Assembly: GCF_036245865.1 (NCBI RefSeq) | Contig: NZ_BTTW01000002.1 | Span: 1,364,001-1,428,000 of the forward strand | DNA: 64,000 nucleotides | DNA from: Corallococcus caeni | GTDB taxonomy: Bacteria; Myxococcota; Myxococcia; Myxococcales; Myxococcaceae | Reading direction: 5' to 3' | Shown: positions 17,923 to 28,588 of the stretch, piece by piece | Position numbering within the stretch: position 1 is the stretch's first letter | Layout of the letters: the number at the start of each line of letters is the position of its first letter | Position numbers and translations under genes: made by a program | Notes under the pieces: generated by a model | The model's input: the letters and a program-made list of their open reading frames with translations, nothing else | Databases searched by the model: none | Told to the model about the DNA's origin: nothing

Positions 17923-19293
17923 TCACACCGTCCGGGAAAAGCGGGGCTTCGCGGCCCTGGCGAGGTGGGCGTCGAACACCATCGCCACGTTGCGCACGAA
18001 GAGGCGGCCGAGCGCCGTCAGCTCCAGCTGCGTACCGTCGCGGACCAGGAGGCCGTCCGCCTCGAAGGCGCGCAGCCGCTCCAGCTCCGGGGCGAAGTAC
18101 GTCGCGCCCTCGTCGCCGAGGTCCGTCCAGAAGTTGCACATCAGCTGGGTGATGACGGCGCGGCGGCGCCGGTCGTCGTCGGTGAGGACGATGCCGCGCT
18201 CGGTGGCGAGGCGTCCCTCGGCCACCCGCGCGTAATAGGACGGCAGCGGTCGCACGTTCTGGGCATACGCTCCGCCCACGTCGCTGATGCCGGTGCTGCC
18301 CAGCGCCACCACGTCCGACGCGGCCTTCACCGTGTAGCCCTGGAAGTTGCGCCCCAGGCGGCGCCCGGCCTGTGCCCGCGCCAGCTCGTCCTCGGGCACC
18401 GCGAAGTGGTCCATGCCGATGGGCCGGTAGCCCGCCGTCAGGAAGGCCTCGCACGCGGCGCGGAACAGCTCCAGCTTCGTGCGTGCGGCGGGAAGGGCCT
18501 GCGCGGGCATGCGCTTCTGGTGCTTCAGCACGTCCGGCATGAAGGCGAAGGAGTAGACGGCGAGCCGGTCCGGCCGCATCTCCAGCACCGCCGCCAGCGT
18601 GCGGGCCCAGCGCTCCGCGTCCTGGTGGGGCAGGCCGTAGATGAGGTCGAAGTTCACGCCCGTGAAGCCCAGCGCGCGCGCATGCTCCAGCAGCGCGCGC
18701 GTCTGCTCGGGCGTCTGGAGGCGGTTCGTCGTCTGCTGCACCAGGGGGTCGAAGTCCTGGAGCCCCATGGAGACGCGGTTGAAGCCCAGCTGGCGCAGCA
18801 GCGACAGCTGGCCCGGCGTGGTCAGCGCGGGGTGGACCTCGATGGCCACCTCCGCGTCTGGCAGCGGCGTGAAGCGGCGGGTGAGCTCCGTCCACAGCCG
18901 CTCCAGCTGCGCCTCGGTGAGGAACGTGGGCGTGCCGCCCCCCCAGTGGAGCTGCGACAGGCCGCGCCGCTCGCCGAGCCGCCGGGCGACCAGGTCCATC
19001 TCCATGACGAGGTGGTCGAGGTACCGGTCCGCCGCGCTCGGGTCCTGGCTGATGACGACGTTGCAGCCGCAGTACCAGCAGAGGCTGCGGCAGAACGGCA
19101 GGTGGACATAGAGGGACAGCGGCTCCGAGGCCTCCCGCGCGCCGGCCAGGGTGAGGCGCTCCGCGAGGGCGTCGGGGCCAAAGTCGCCGCGCCACTCGGG
19201 GGCGGTGGGATAGCTGGTGTAACGCGGGCCGGCGACGTTGTAGCGGGCCAGCAGTTCCTCGGACGGCGTGGGGAGGTCGAAGCGGGTTTCCAT
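17923..19293 (-). CDS. hemN: Oxygen-independent coproporphyrinogen III oxidase (radical SAM)
   Basis: A 456-residue radical-SAM enzyme. The cluster motif CRSLCWYCGC (Cys68, Cys72, Cys75, plus Cys77) is the HemN type CxxxCxxCxC. It is followed by HWGGGTPTFL, a conserved SAM-binding motif, and the family's YSFAFMPDV and PIGMDHFAVPEDEL stretches, with the C-terminal HemN domain present. It decarboxylates coproporphyrinogen III in heme synthesis without oxygen. ATG 19293 follows GGAGCAGGGG; an earlier in-frame start lacks a site. It lies upstream of cydABDC on the same strand, fitting a low-oxygen respiration cluster. Confidence 0.95.
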   Translation of the reverse strand: METRFDLPTPSEELLARYNVAGPRYTSYPTAPEWRGDFGPDALAERLTLAGAREASEPLSLYVHLPFCRSLCWYCGCNVVISQDPSAADRYLDHLVMEMDLVARRLGERRGLSQLHWGGGTPTFLTEAQLERLWTELTRRFTPLPDAEVAIEVHPALTTPGQLSLLRQLGFNRVSMGLQDFDPLVQQTTNRLQTPEQTRALLEHARALGFTGVNFDLIYGLPHQDAERWARTLAAVLEMRPDRLAVYSFAFMPDVLKHQKRMPAQALPAARTKLELFRAACEAFLTAGYRPIGMDHFAVPEDELARAQAGRRLGRNFQGYTVKAASDVVALGSTGISDVGGAYAQNVRPLPSYYARVAEGRLATERGIVLTDDDRRRRAVITQLMCNFWTDLGDEGATYFAPELERLRAFEADGLLVRDGTQLELTALGRLFVRNVAMVFDAHLARAAKPRFSRTV

Positions 19294-19595
19294 CACACCC
19301 CTGCTCCAATCCAAACCCTGTGCCAGCTTGCGCCCGAGGGAAGCTCCGGGCCGGGCGCGCAAAGCCTGCGCACCTCCCCAGGGCCCCGGACCTCTTCACG
19401 TCCTGGCGCCAGGGCGTGCACCGCGATGCGAGCGCAATGCCCAAGGACCAACGCCGCGAGCAGCAAGCGCCTTGGAAGTGGCTTCCATTCCACATCCCTG
19501 GATGTGTCTTGGGATGCCGGTCTTCCATGGAAAAAGGCTTGATTGCGTTCCTGGCTGCGATGGCATTCATGAACAGCATTCCTGGGGGGCTTCTG
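19294..19595. promoter_or_regulatory. 302-bp divergent intergenic region with two palindromes
   Basis: Between hemN and the SGNH lipoprotein gene. GGAAG-TGG-CTTCC at 19474-19486 and CACATCC-CT-GGATGTG at 19491-19506 are perfect inverted repeats five bases apart. They could be regulator sites for either gene. Neither matches an FNR box (TTGAT-N4-ATCAA). Confidence 0.35.
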
Positions 19596-20348
19596 ATGCA
19601 TCGCATTGTGAATCAGGTGTGGGGCGCGCTGTGCATTGCGCTGCTGGGATTGCTCGGCTGTGGCGGTCCCCCGGAAGGAGAGTCGCTGGAGGTGTTGGGC
19701 ATGGAGAACGCGGGCGTCACCGTGATGACGCCGAAGCGGGTGATGCCGCTGGGCGACTCCATCACCCAGGGGGCGGCGGGGCACGCCAGCTACCGGTGCG
19801 AGCTCTGGCGGAAGCTGACCCGGAATCGCTACAAGGCGGACTTCGTGGGCACCCTGTCGACGGGCTACCTGGGGGAGAACACCTGCTCCTCGCCCGGGTT
19901 CGATCGCGACCATGAGGGCCACTGGAGCTGGCGGGCGGATCAGGTGCTGGCGAACATCTCCAACTGGGCGGAGAGCACGCGCCCCGACCTGGTGCTCATC
20001 CACCTGGGCACCAACGACACGTACCATGACCAGACAGAGGACAGCACCGTGTCGGAGCTGGAGCAGATCATCGACCGGCTGCGCGTGGTGAACCCACGGG
20101 TGAAGGTGTTCCTGGCCCAGCTCATCCCCACCGCGGGCGCCGCGCTGGCGCTGAAAATCCAGTCCCTCAACCAGCGCATGCCCGGGCTGGCCGCGGCCAA
20201 GAGCACGGCGGACTCGCCTGTCTACGTGGTGGACCAGTGGACCGACTTCAACCCCTCGACGGACACGTATGACGGGGTGCATCCGAATCTCCTCGGTGAG
20301 GAGAAGATGGCGGAGCGCTGGTACCAGGCCATCCGCGAGCACCTCTGA
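19596..20348 (+). CDS. SGNH/GDSL-family hydrolase, lipoprotein
   Basis: A 250-residue lipid-anchored esterase. Start ATG 19596 is chosen because it places the lipobox (LLGLLGC, Cys22) at the usual distance and follows TGGGGGG; a longer frame would bury the lipobox. Catalytic blocks are intact: PLGDSITQG (Ser55), HLGTNDTYH (Asn140) and YDGVHPN (Asp226, His229). Such enzymes deacetylate polysaccharides or cleave esters outside the cell; substrate unknown. Divergent from hemN, with its own promoter region. Confidence 0.88.
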   Translation: MHRIVNQVWGALCIALLGLLGCGGPPEGESLEVLGMENAGVTVMTPKRVMPLGDSITQGAAGHASYRCELWRKLTRNRYKADFVGTLSTGYLGENTCSSPGFDRDHEGHWSWRADQVLANISNWAESTRPDLVLIHLGTNDTYHDQTEDSTVSELEQIIDRLRVVNPRVKVFLAQLIPTAGAALALKIQSLNQRMPGLAAAKSTADSPVYVVDQWTDFNPSTDTYDGVHPNLLGEEKMAERWYQAIREHL

Positions 20349-20524
20349 CCGGGCTGCTCGGAGTTCCGCCCTCACGCCCCCCGAGTCCACTGGCGGACAT
20401 CAGGCCCCTGGATGCAGAATGCGCGCTCGCTGTCTCCCGGTGTGCGCGGCCACGCACCCGGTTGCCTCGTGCCGTCAAGGGACCAATCCCGGACCGCACG
20501 CGTCTTGTTTCATCTGGGGGAGTC

Positions 20525-21991
20525 ATGCGCGTCCTTGTTGCGACAGGGGTTCTTCGTTCACATGTGCTGCGAGCCGTGCTCTCGGCGGGGCTGCTCGGCG
20601 TCGCCGCCTGCAAGGGTTCGGCGGGCTCGGAAGGCACCCAGGGCCCTGCTGGACCTCAGGGCCCACCGGGTGCCCAGGGCCCGCAAGGTCCGCAGGGGCC
20701 CGCGGGACAGGGCCTGAGCGCCTTGCTGCTCACCACGCCCGAGCCCGCGGGCGCCAACTGCGGCTTCGGCGGCGTCAAGCTGGAGACCGGCGTCGACCGC
20801 AACGGCGACGGCGACCTGCTGGATGAAGGCGAGGTGAACGCGTCCGCCACGAAGTACCTCTGCAACGGCGCCCAGGGTCCCAAGGGCGACACGGGTGCGG
20901 TGGGCGCGGTGGGGGAGATGGGGCCCCAGGGGCCCAAGGGCGACACCGGCGACACGGGCCTGATGGGCCCGCAGGGGCCCAAGGGCGACACGGGCTCGCA
21001 GGGGCTCCAGGGCGAGTCCGGACCGCTCGCGTTCGCCTACGGCGACGGCTCCGCGGGGGACTTCACCCTCTCCTCCTTCGCGAATCCGCGGTTCTTCCAG
21101 GCTGGGAACTACCCCCTGCCCGCTGGCGCCAACCTGATGTTCCACAACGTGACCATCGACGGCACGCTCATCGTGTCGAGCGGAACGATGATTCGCGCCA
21201 CCGGCGACATCATCATTGGTCAGACCGGCGCCATCATCGTCAGCCCCGACTTCGCGATTCAGACCCTCAACCCTTCGCAGAAGGGCATCGCCATGTCCGC
21301 CTCCTTCAACTACCTGGGGGGCAAGGGACTGGACCTGGGGCGCACTTCCCTGGTCTCCCGCGCCGACCTCCAGGGTGGCGGGAGCGGGTTCCGCTCGACG
21401 ACGAACCCCGACATCCTTGGCGGCGATGGTGGCGGGCGGCTCATCCTCGCCGCCAAGGGCAACATCATCATCCGCGGCTACATCGACACCAACGGTCGCC
21501 AGGGCATCAACAACAGTGTTCCCACCATCAACCGGCCCGCTGGCTCGCCGACCCCCGTGGCGGGTGGCGGAGGCGGTGGTGGCGGCGTCGTCAGCCTCAT
21601 CTCCCGCGGCACCATCACCGTGGATACCAATGGCAAGATATACGCCAATGGAGGCAATGGAGCCGTTGGCTGGAACGGAGCCACTCCGGTGGCGGGGCAG
21701 ATGTATGGCGGCGGCGGTGGTGGCGGCGGTGGCATCATCCAGTTCCTCAGCGCGAACGCGCCCGTCATCGTGAACCCCGCCAACGTCCAGGTGAACGGTG
21801 GCGCCGCGGGCGCGTCGGCCGTCTCTGGCACGGCCACGACGCTGGTCCAGACCGGCGGTGGCGGTGGCGCTTGCGCGGGCGATGGCGGAGACGGCACGAA
21901 GTCCACGTTGAGCGCTGACGCCTCCAAGGCGGGCGCCACGGGAGACATCATCACCGTCAAGGCAGACCAGCCGGAGCTGCTCTTCTACTGA
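20525..21991 (+). CDS. Collagen-like Gly-x-y repeat lipoprotein
   Basis: A 488-residue lipoprotein (lipobox LGVAAC; GGGGGAG before ATG 20525). Residues about 30-62 and 110-170 are Gly-x-y repeats (GPAGPQGPPGAQGPQGP, GPKGDTGAVG). Between them lies a module found repeatedly in myxobacterial surface proteins: TTPEPAGANCGFGG, DRNGDGDLLDEGEV, and a closing YLCNG. The C-terminal 300 residues are beta-rich with three glycine tracts of 5-9 residues, resembling a right-handed beta-helix or shell. It is probably a surface fibre or adhesin. Collagen-like repeats are prone to slippage and recombination. Confidence 0.82.
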   Translation: MRVLVATGVLRSHVLRAVLSAGLLGVAACKGSAGSEGTQGPAGPQGPPGAQGPQGPQGPAGQGLSALLLTTPEPAGANCGFGGVKLETGVDRNGDGDLLDEGEVNASATKYLCNGAQGPKGDTGAVGAVGEMGPQGPKGDTGDTGLMGPQGPKGDTGSQGLQGESGPLAFAYGDGSAGDFTLSSFANPRFFQAGNYPLPAGANLMFHNVTIDGTLIVSSGTMIRATGDIIIGQTGAIIVSPDFAIQTLNPSQKGIAMSASFNYLGGKGLDLGRTSLVSRADLQGGGSGFRSTTNPDILGGDGGGRLILAAKGNIIIRGYIDTNGRQGINNSVPTINRPAGSPTPVAGGGGGGGGVVSLISRGTITVDTNGKIYANGGNGAVGWNGATPVAGQMYGGGGGGGGGIIQFLSANAPVIVNPANVQVNGGAAGASAVSGTATTLVQTGGGGGACAGDGGDGTKSTLSADASKAGATGDIITVKADQPELLFY

Positions 21992-22048
21992 GCGCCGCCC
22001 GCAAGCGAGGCCATCGGCACCGTCGCCAGGGTGAAGCGGTGGGACACG

Positions 22049-22996
22049 ATGACGTTCCTGCCGCGGCTCGCACGCCACGTGAACTTGCTTCCGCTCCCCG
22101 GCGCGATGGGAGCCGGAGTGTCCGCCAACGCACCCCGCCTCCCTCCTTCGGGGCGAACCTCGCGCGTCGCCCCGCCACCTGGGCTTGGCTCCCTCTTCAT
22201 GGAAATGAGAAGCGCTCCGCTGGAGAGGGCCACGGCCAAGACGTGGGACGGACTTTCACGCATGGCCTTCGCGGCGGACTGGAACCCCGAAACGGCCATT
22301 GACTGGAGCCGCCCCATCGAGCCGGGCGCCGTCAAGGAGGGCTGGGTCCGCATCCTCCAGTATTTCTACGAGGGAGAGTGGCAGGGGCTCGAAATCATCC
22401 AGCGCTTGATGAACAAGGCCGCGCACCGGTTCAACACGAGCGAGATGGTCACGTACTACTCCACCCAGTGCTACGACGAGTCCAAGCACTTGTTCGTCTT
22501 CCGCACCTATCTGAGCAAGCTCAACGCCTCACCCACGAAGCAGCGGACGTTTGATCCGCTGGTGTTCCTGGCGACGTCGGGTCCCCTGCCGGTGGAGCGG
22601 TGGCTGCTGGCGACCTATTTCACGGAGACCCTGGCGGCGACCCTCTTCCAGCGCGCCCTGGAGCTGGACGCCGTGGACCCGACGGGCAAAGAGCTGCTCC
22701 GGCTGATGTTGAAGGACGAGTCGCGGCACATCGCCGGCACACGGCTGGGCGTCCAGACGCTGATGGCGCACGCGGGTCCCTTCAAGACGGCGCTGCTCAA
22801 GCTCTGGTGGAGGCTCTTCGTGCGCCTCGCCGTGGCGGAGGTGCGCAAGCTGAAGCGCCACGGCGACGAGGTCGGCATGGAGCCCGAGTCCATCCTCCAG
22901 AAGACCTTCGTGCGCATGGCCGGGATGGAGGCGTTCGACGGCGAGTTCCTGAGCGACGACTTCGCGCGGGGATTCCTGCGCGACCGGGTCGCGTAG
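22049..22996 (+). CDS. Ferritin-like di-iron carboxylate protein
   Basis: The ligand pattern of a ferritin-like four-helix di-iron site is complete: a Glu in YFYEGEWQGLEI, ExxH in YDESKHLFVF, a Glu in YFTETLAATLF, and ExxH in LKDESRHIAG. This spacing is found in oxidases and oxygenases (AurF/ribonucleotide-reductase-like), so the protein may oxidise a small molecule, but no substrate can be named. The start is uncertain: ATG 22049 has only a weak GGTGGG upstream; ATG 22199 (MEMRSAPLERATAK) would give a more typical N-terminus, and a GTG at 22031 is also in frame. About 315 residues as given. Confidence 0.75.
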   Translation: MTFLPRLARHVNLLPLPGAMGAGVSANAPRLPPSGRTSRVAPPPGLGSLFMEMRSAPLERATAKTWDGLSRMAFAADWNPETAIDWSRPIEPGAVKEGWVRILQYFYEGEWQGLEIIQRLMNKAAHRFNTSEMVTYYSTQCYDESKHLFVFRTYLSKLNASPTKQRTFDPLVFLATSGPLPVERWLLATYFTETLAATLFQRALELDAVDPTGKELLRLMLKDESRHIAGTRLGVQTLMAHAGPFKTALLKLWWRLFVRLAVAEVRKLKRHGDEVGMEPESILQKTFVRMAGMEAFDGEFLSDDFARGFLRDRVA

Positions 22997-23080
22997 CCGT
23001 CCCCTGGGCGCTCTCGGGGAGGCTCGTGATCAGCGCCCTGACCCTGGAGCCGTCGGCGACAGTGTGTTGATGATGGCCGC

Positions 23081-24744
23081 ATGTCGTCGCCCCCGGCCCA
23101 TCCCTCCCTGACCTCCCTGGTGCCCCCACCGGGCGAGCTGCTTCGCACGCAGAGAAAAGCGGGCCGGTCCGCCGTGGTCGGCCTGATGCTCCTCTGGGGC
23201 GCCGCCTTCGTGAGCCCCTTCCTGGCCTACCAGGAGGACGTGAAGGCGGCGCAGGGCGAGCTCCTCATCCACCTGTCGGACCGCGCGGGCTTCCAGGCCC
23301 AGGCCCTGGGCGCGCACCTCGGGCTGCTGCGCTCGGAGCTGCAACGGCTGGCGGAGCACCCGTCGCTCCGGCCCGAGGATGGCGCCGCGGCGCCCGAGGT
23401 GGCGCTCCTCGAGAATGCCTTTGGCCACACGTCTCTCTTCTCGGGGGGCGTCGCGCTGGTGTCCGCGGACGGCGCTCGCATCTGGAGCGACCCGGCGGAG
23501 ATGCCGCTCGGGCGCACACCGCTCGCCTCGCGCCCGTGGTTCCGGCGGATGGTGAAGGAGCGGGTCGCTTCGGTCGGACTGCTGGACGAGGAGGGGGGAG
23601 GGCTCGTCGCGGTCGCGGTCCCCATCGTGCGCGACGAGCGCGTCGTGGGCCTCCTCGTGGGCGAGCTCGCGACGGCGAACGAGCTGCTCCCGACCCCTCG
23701 CGGAACGCACGAGTCCATGGTCGCCCTGCTCGGCGAGCGCGGCCGCATCCTCCTGCCAGCGACGCCCCCGCCGCTGCTGCGCCAGCCGGAGCTCGCCACA
23801 CGCCTCCGCCCGCTGGTGGACGCTCCCGGGGCCGTCACGCTCGGGAGCACGCGGCTGCTCGGCGCGGCGGCGCTCGTTCCCGGAACCGGCATGCTGCTCG
23901 CCGTGCTCGAGGACGAGGCGCAGGACCGCGCGGTGCTCAAGAGCCGCTACCTGGGCCAGCTCGGCTTCCACACCGCGCTGCTCGGCGGAGTGCTCCTGCT
24001 CTTCACGGTGCTCCTGCGACGCTCCTACCGTTCGCTGGTGGCCGCCGAGGAGCAGCTGCGGCGCCAGGAGACGATGGCCGCGCTCGGCACGGCGTCCTCG
24101 CTCATCGCCCACGAGGTGAAGAACGCGCTCAACAGCATGCAGGCCGCGCTCAGCATGATCCGCGCGAAGGGAGGGGAGACGACCCTGCCCGTCCAGGCGC
24201 TGCGCTCCCAGGCGGACCGGCTTGGCCACCTTGCCCGCTCATTGCTGAGCTTCGCCTCTCCCCAGTCCACGCAGCAGCGCAGCTGCGAGATGCACCTGCT
24301 GGTGCAGGACGCGCTCCAGGCCGTGCGGCTGCTGCCGGAAGCGGCGGATGTCGCCATCGAGACCACGCTGCAGGAGGGGCTCTTCGTGAAGGGGGACCCG
24401 ACGCTGCTGGTCTCCGCTGTCGACAACCTCATGCGCAACGCCGTCGAGGCCGGCGCCGTGGCCCATGACACGGGCCAGCAGCCCACGCCCCGCGTCGAGG
24501 TCCGCCTCCTTCGCGACGGCGCGGAGGTGGTGTTCATCGTGGAGGACAACGCGGGCGGAGTGCCCCCGGCCTTCGAGCCGCGGCTCTGGGAGCCCTTCGC
24601 GGTGGGGCGCTCGAAGGGCATCGGGCTCGGGCTTCCGATGGTACGCACGGCCATCCGTGCGCATGATGGAGGAAGCGTCTCCTACACCCGCGTGCCCGGA
24701 GGCAGCCGCTTCACGGTCCGCCTTCCGCTCGAGAGAATGGCTTC

Positions 24745-24748
<4 letters not shown>
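23081..24748 (+). CDS. Membrane sensor histidine kinase, partner of the sigma-54 regulator
   Basis: A 555-residue kinase. Membrane helices at about 30-50 and 293-312 enclose a periplasmic domain of about 240 residues in double-Cache style. The cytoplasmic part has the H-box IAHEVKNALNS (His near 343), N-box DNLMRNAVEAG, G1 EDNAGGVPP and G2 GIGLGLPMV, similar to DctB/NtrB-type kinases that feed sigma-54 activators. Its stop overlaps the ATG of the response regulator by four bases. With the downstream sigma-54 promoter, SulP transporter and carbonic anhydrase, a signal linked to CO2/bicarbonate or another anion is a reasonable inference. Confidence 0.9.
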
Positions 24749-26097
<1,349 letters not shown>

Positions 26098-26110
26098 AGG
26101 ACTTAAAAAG

Positions 26111-26151
26111 TCTTTCATCGCTTGAGGCGCGGGCTTCAAGTTTCTTTCATC
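26111..26151 (+). promoter_or_regulatory. Direct repeats, candidate enhancer sites for the sigma-54 regulator
   Basis: TCTTTCATC occurs at 26111-26119 and 26143-26151, 32 bases apart (about three helical turns). Between them is an inverted repeat CTTGA...TCAAG, and GACTT-AAA-AAGTC precedes the first copy. They lie roughly 75-115 bases upstream of the expected transcription start, the usual range for NtrC-type activators. Confidence 0.55.
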
Positions 26152-26200
26152 CCCCGGTGCTGACGGGCCACGCCCCAGGCGGGAAGGGCCCGAAACGGCC

Positions 26201-26216
26201 CGGCATGACGCTTGCG
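26201..26216 (+). promoter_or_regulatory. Sigma-54 (-24/-12) promoter of the SulP-carbonic anhydrase operon
   Basis: CGGCATGACGCTTGCG contains GG at 26202-26203 and GC at 26214-26215 with the exact 10-base spacing required by RpoN, and matches most of TGGCAC-N5-TTGC. Transcription should start near 26227, about 50 bases before the SulP ATG. A sigma-54 activator gene lies immediately upstream. Confidence 0.7.
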
Positions 26217-26276
26217 TAGGCCTCCTGTCACTTCGAGCCCTTTTGCGGTTCGGCAGATGACAGGAGAGCTCAAGCA

Positions 26277-27845
26277 ATGACTTCAGGTGGAAAAGCTGCG
26301 GAGGAGAGGCCCTCGTTGAAGGGGATCCTCGCCTCGGACTTGCCGGCTTCGCTGGTGGTGTTCCTGGTGGCGCTGCCCCTCTGCATGGGCATCGCGCTCG
26401 CCTCGGGAGCGCCCATCATGGCGGGCCTCATCGCGGGCGTCGTGGGTGGCATCGTGGTGGGCTTGCTGGGGGGCGTGCCGCTGCTCGTGAGCGGCCCCGC
26501 GGCGGGCCTCGCGGTGATGGTGTTTGGCTTCATCCAGCAGCTGGGCTTCGCCGTGACGTGCGCGGCGGTGGCCGCGGCGGGGCTGGTGCAGGTGGCGCTC
26601 GGCGGGCTGAAGGTGGCGCGTTCGGCGCTCGCCATCTCGCCTGCCGTCATCCACGGAATGCTCGCGGGCATCGGCATCCTCATCGTGCTGGGGCAGGTCC
26701 ACATCGTCCTGGGCGGCTCTCCGCAGAGCAATGCCTGGAACAACCTGCGGGAGCTGCCCGGGCAGATCCTGGACCTTCATGGGCCGGCCACGCTGCTGGG
26801 GCTGCTCACGCTGGGAATCCTCATCGCGTGGCAGTTCCTGCCGAACGGGCGGCTGAAGAAGGTCCCGGGGCCGCTGGTGGCGGTGGTGGGTGGGACCGTG
26901 GTCGCGGCGGTGATGAACGCGAACGTGGCGCGGGTGAAGCTGGCCTCGGATGCGCTGTCGGCCATCCAGCTGCCCTCCCTGCCGGAAGGGTCCATGTGGG
27001 GCGCCTTCATCGTGGCCGTGCTGTCCCTCGCCCTGGTGGCGAGCGCTGAGTCGCTCCTGAGCGCGGTGGCGACCGACAAGCTCCACACGGGGCCTCGGGC
27101 GAACCTGGATCGCGAGCTGCTCGCGCAGGGCGTGGCGAACACCGTCTCCGGTCTGGTCGGCGGTCTGCCCATCACCGGCGTCATCGTGCGCAGCGCGGCG
27201 AACATCAACGCCGGCGCGAAGACGCGCTGGTCGGCGGTGCTCCACGCGGTGTGGATGCTCGCCTTCGTGACGCTGCTGGGCGGCCTCGCGTCCTACGTGC
27301 CCCTGACGGTGCTCGCCGGCCTGCTCGTGCACGTGGGCCTGAAGCTCGTGAACCTCGCCCACATCCGGGAGCTGCGGCACCGCGGCGAGCTGCCGGTCTA
27401 CCTCATCACCGTGGCCGGCGTGGTGGGCATCAACCTGCTCGCGGGCATCGGGCTGGGACTCGGCGCGGCCATCCTCCGGCTCCTGTGGCAGCTGGGCCAG
27501 GTGCGCGTGGAGACCCGCGCCGTCAACGGCGTCCACCAGGTGTGCATCAGCGGCGCGCTGACCTTCGTCGGGGTGCCGAAGCTGTCGACGGCGCTCGCGA
27601 AGATTCCCTCTGGCTCCAGGGTGGAGGTGGACGTGGCGGTGAACACGCTCGACCACTCCGGCTTCGAGGCGCTGGAGAGCTGGGCTGACACGTATCGCAA
27701 GACGGGCGGCACCGTGACCATGGAGCCGCTCGAGGACGTCTGGACCCGGCGCAGCGCGCGTGCGGCCCCCGCTGCAGGGTCTGCTTCATCCCCTTCCTCC
27801 CCCGTTCATCACGTCTCGTCACTCGCTTCCGGAGGTGCTCAGTGA
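26277..27845 (+). CDS. SulP-family anion transporter with STAS domain (probable bicarbonate uptake)
   Basis: A 522-residue inner-membrane transporter. It opens with the SulP motif region (ASDLPASLVVFLVALPLCMG, then GAPIMAGLIAGVVGG and LLVSGPAAGLAVMVF), has about 12 membrane helices to residue 400 and ends in a STAS domain (CISGALTFVGVPKL, VDVAVNTLDHSGFEAL). SulP proteins carry sulfate, bicarbonate or dicarboxylates. The next gene is a beta-carbonic anhydrase whose start overlaps this stop (GTGA), which favours bicarbonate, as in other SulP/anhydrase pairs. ATG 26277 follows ACAGGAGAGC. Expected to be controlled by the kinase/regulator pair upstream. Confidence 0.9.
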   Translation: MTSGGKAAEERPSLKGILASDLPASLVVFLVALPLCMGIALASGAPIMAGLIAGVVGGIVVGLLGGVPLLVSGPAAGLAVMVFGFIQQLGFAVTCAAVAAAGLVQVALGGLKVARSALAISPAVIHGMLAGIGILIVLGQVHIVLGGSPQSNAWNNLRELPGQILDLHGPATLLGLLTLGILIAWQFLPNGRLKKVPGPLVAVVGGTVVAAVMNANVARVKLASDALSAIQLPSLPEGSMWGAFIVAVLSLALVASAESLLSAVATDKLHTGPRANLDRELLAQGVANTVSGLVGGLPITGVIVRSAANINAGAKTRWSAVLHAVWMLAFVTLLGGLASYVPLTVLAGLLVHVGLKLVNLAHIRELRHRGELPVYLITVAGVVGINLLAGIGLGLGAAILRLLWQLGQVRVETRAVNGVHQVCISGALTFVGVPKLSTALAKIPSGSRVEVDVAVNTLDHSGFEALESWADTYRKTGGTVTMEPLEDVWTRRSARAAPAAGSASSPSSPVHHVSSLASGGAQ

Positions 27846-28537
27846 AGAAGCTCATCAGAGGTCTGCTCGATTTCCGGCGTCACACGCTGCCCTCGTACCG
27901 GGCGACCTTCGCGAGGCTCGCGAAGGGGCAGTCTCCTGACTGCCTCTTCATCAGCTGCGCGGACAGCCGCGTGGTGCCCAACCTGCTCGTCTCCACGGAC
28001 CCCGGTGACCTCTTCACCGTGCGCAACGTGGGCAACCTCGTGCCGCCCGCCGCGAACAACGGGCAGTCCACGGGGGACCGTGGCGAGGCGGCGGCCATCG
28101 AGTTCTCCCTGGGCTTCCTGCCCATCGAGGACGTCGTGGTCTGCGGCCACTCGGGCTGCGGCGCGATGAAGGCCATCCTGGCCGGAGGCGCCGTGGACGG
28201 CGCGCCGAACCTCGTGCAGTGGCTCGGGCACGGAGCGCCCTCGCTCAAGGCGTTGAAGGAGAACACCCAGGTGGGCGCGGGGCTGCCCGACGCGGATCGC
28301 CTCTCCCAGCTGAACGTCCTCGAGCAGCTGGAGCACCTGAAGACCTACCCCATCGTGCGGGAGCGGCTCGCGGCGGGGACGCTGCGGCTGCACGGCTGGT
28401 GGTTCGACATCGGGGCGGCGCAGGTTCACGCCTACCGGCCCGACCTCGGCCGCTTCGTTCCCATCGACGAGACCGAGGGGGAGCGGCTCCTGACGGAGCT
28501 GACGGAAGAGCAGCCGGGTCTGCGCGCCGTCCAGTAA
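27842..28537 (+). CDS. Beta-class carbonic anhydrase
   Basis: A 231-residue enzyme interconverting CO2 and bicarbonate. Zinc ligands are Cys39 (ISCADSRV), His103 and Cys106 (CGHSGCG), with the conserved Asp41-Arg43 pair, so the active site is complete. It starts at GTG 27842 overlapping the SulP stop by four bases, behind CGGAGGTG, giving tight translational coupling. Its job is probably to convert imported bicarbonate to CO2 for carboxylases or to balance pH. A strong terminator follows. Confidence 0.95.
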   Translation: MKKLIRGLLDFRRHTLPSYRATFARLAKGQSPDCLFISCADSRVVPNLLVSTDPGDLFTVRNVGNLVPPAANNGQSTGDRGEAAAIEFSLGFLPIEDVVVCGHSGCGAMKAILAGGAVDGAPNLVQWLGHGAPSLKALKENTQVGAGLPDADRLSQLNVLEQLEHLKTYPIVRERLAAGTLRLHGWWFDIGAAQVHAYRPDLGRFVPIDETEGERLLTELTEEQPGLRAVQ

Positions 28538-28549
28538 GGCGGCATCGCG

Positions 28550-28578
28550 CCTCGGCGATCCTGCGCGGATCGCCGGGG
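28550..28578. terminator. Bidirectional terminator
   Basis: CCTCGGCGATC and GATCGCCGGGG pair over 11 bases (one G-U) around a 7-base loop, 13 bases after the carbonic anhydrase stop and just past the convergent gene's stop. Confidence 0.7.
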
Positions 28579-28588
28579 CCTGCTTCGC

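Noticed and set aside
15281..18235. 984-codon open frame on the plus strand
   Set aside because: It is opposite the cyd operon, rich in Arg/Gln/His with no domain; a typical shadow in high-GC DNA.
19474..19506. FNR box between hemN and the SGNH gene
   Set aside because: The palindromes do not match TTGAT-N4-ATCAA.
20640..21010. CRISPR-like or minisatellite DNA repeats
   Set aside because: The periodicity comes from Gly-x-y codons in the collagen-like protein, without constant repeats and unique spacers.
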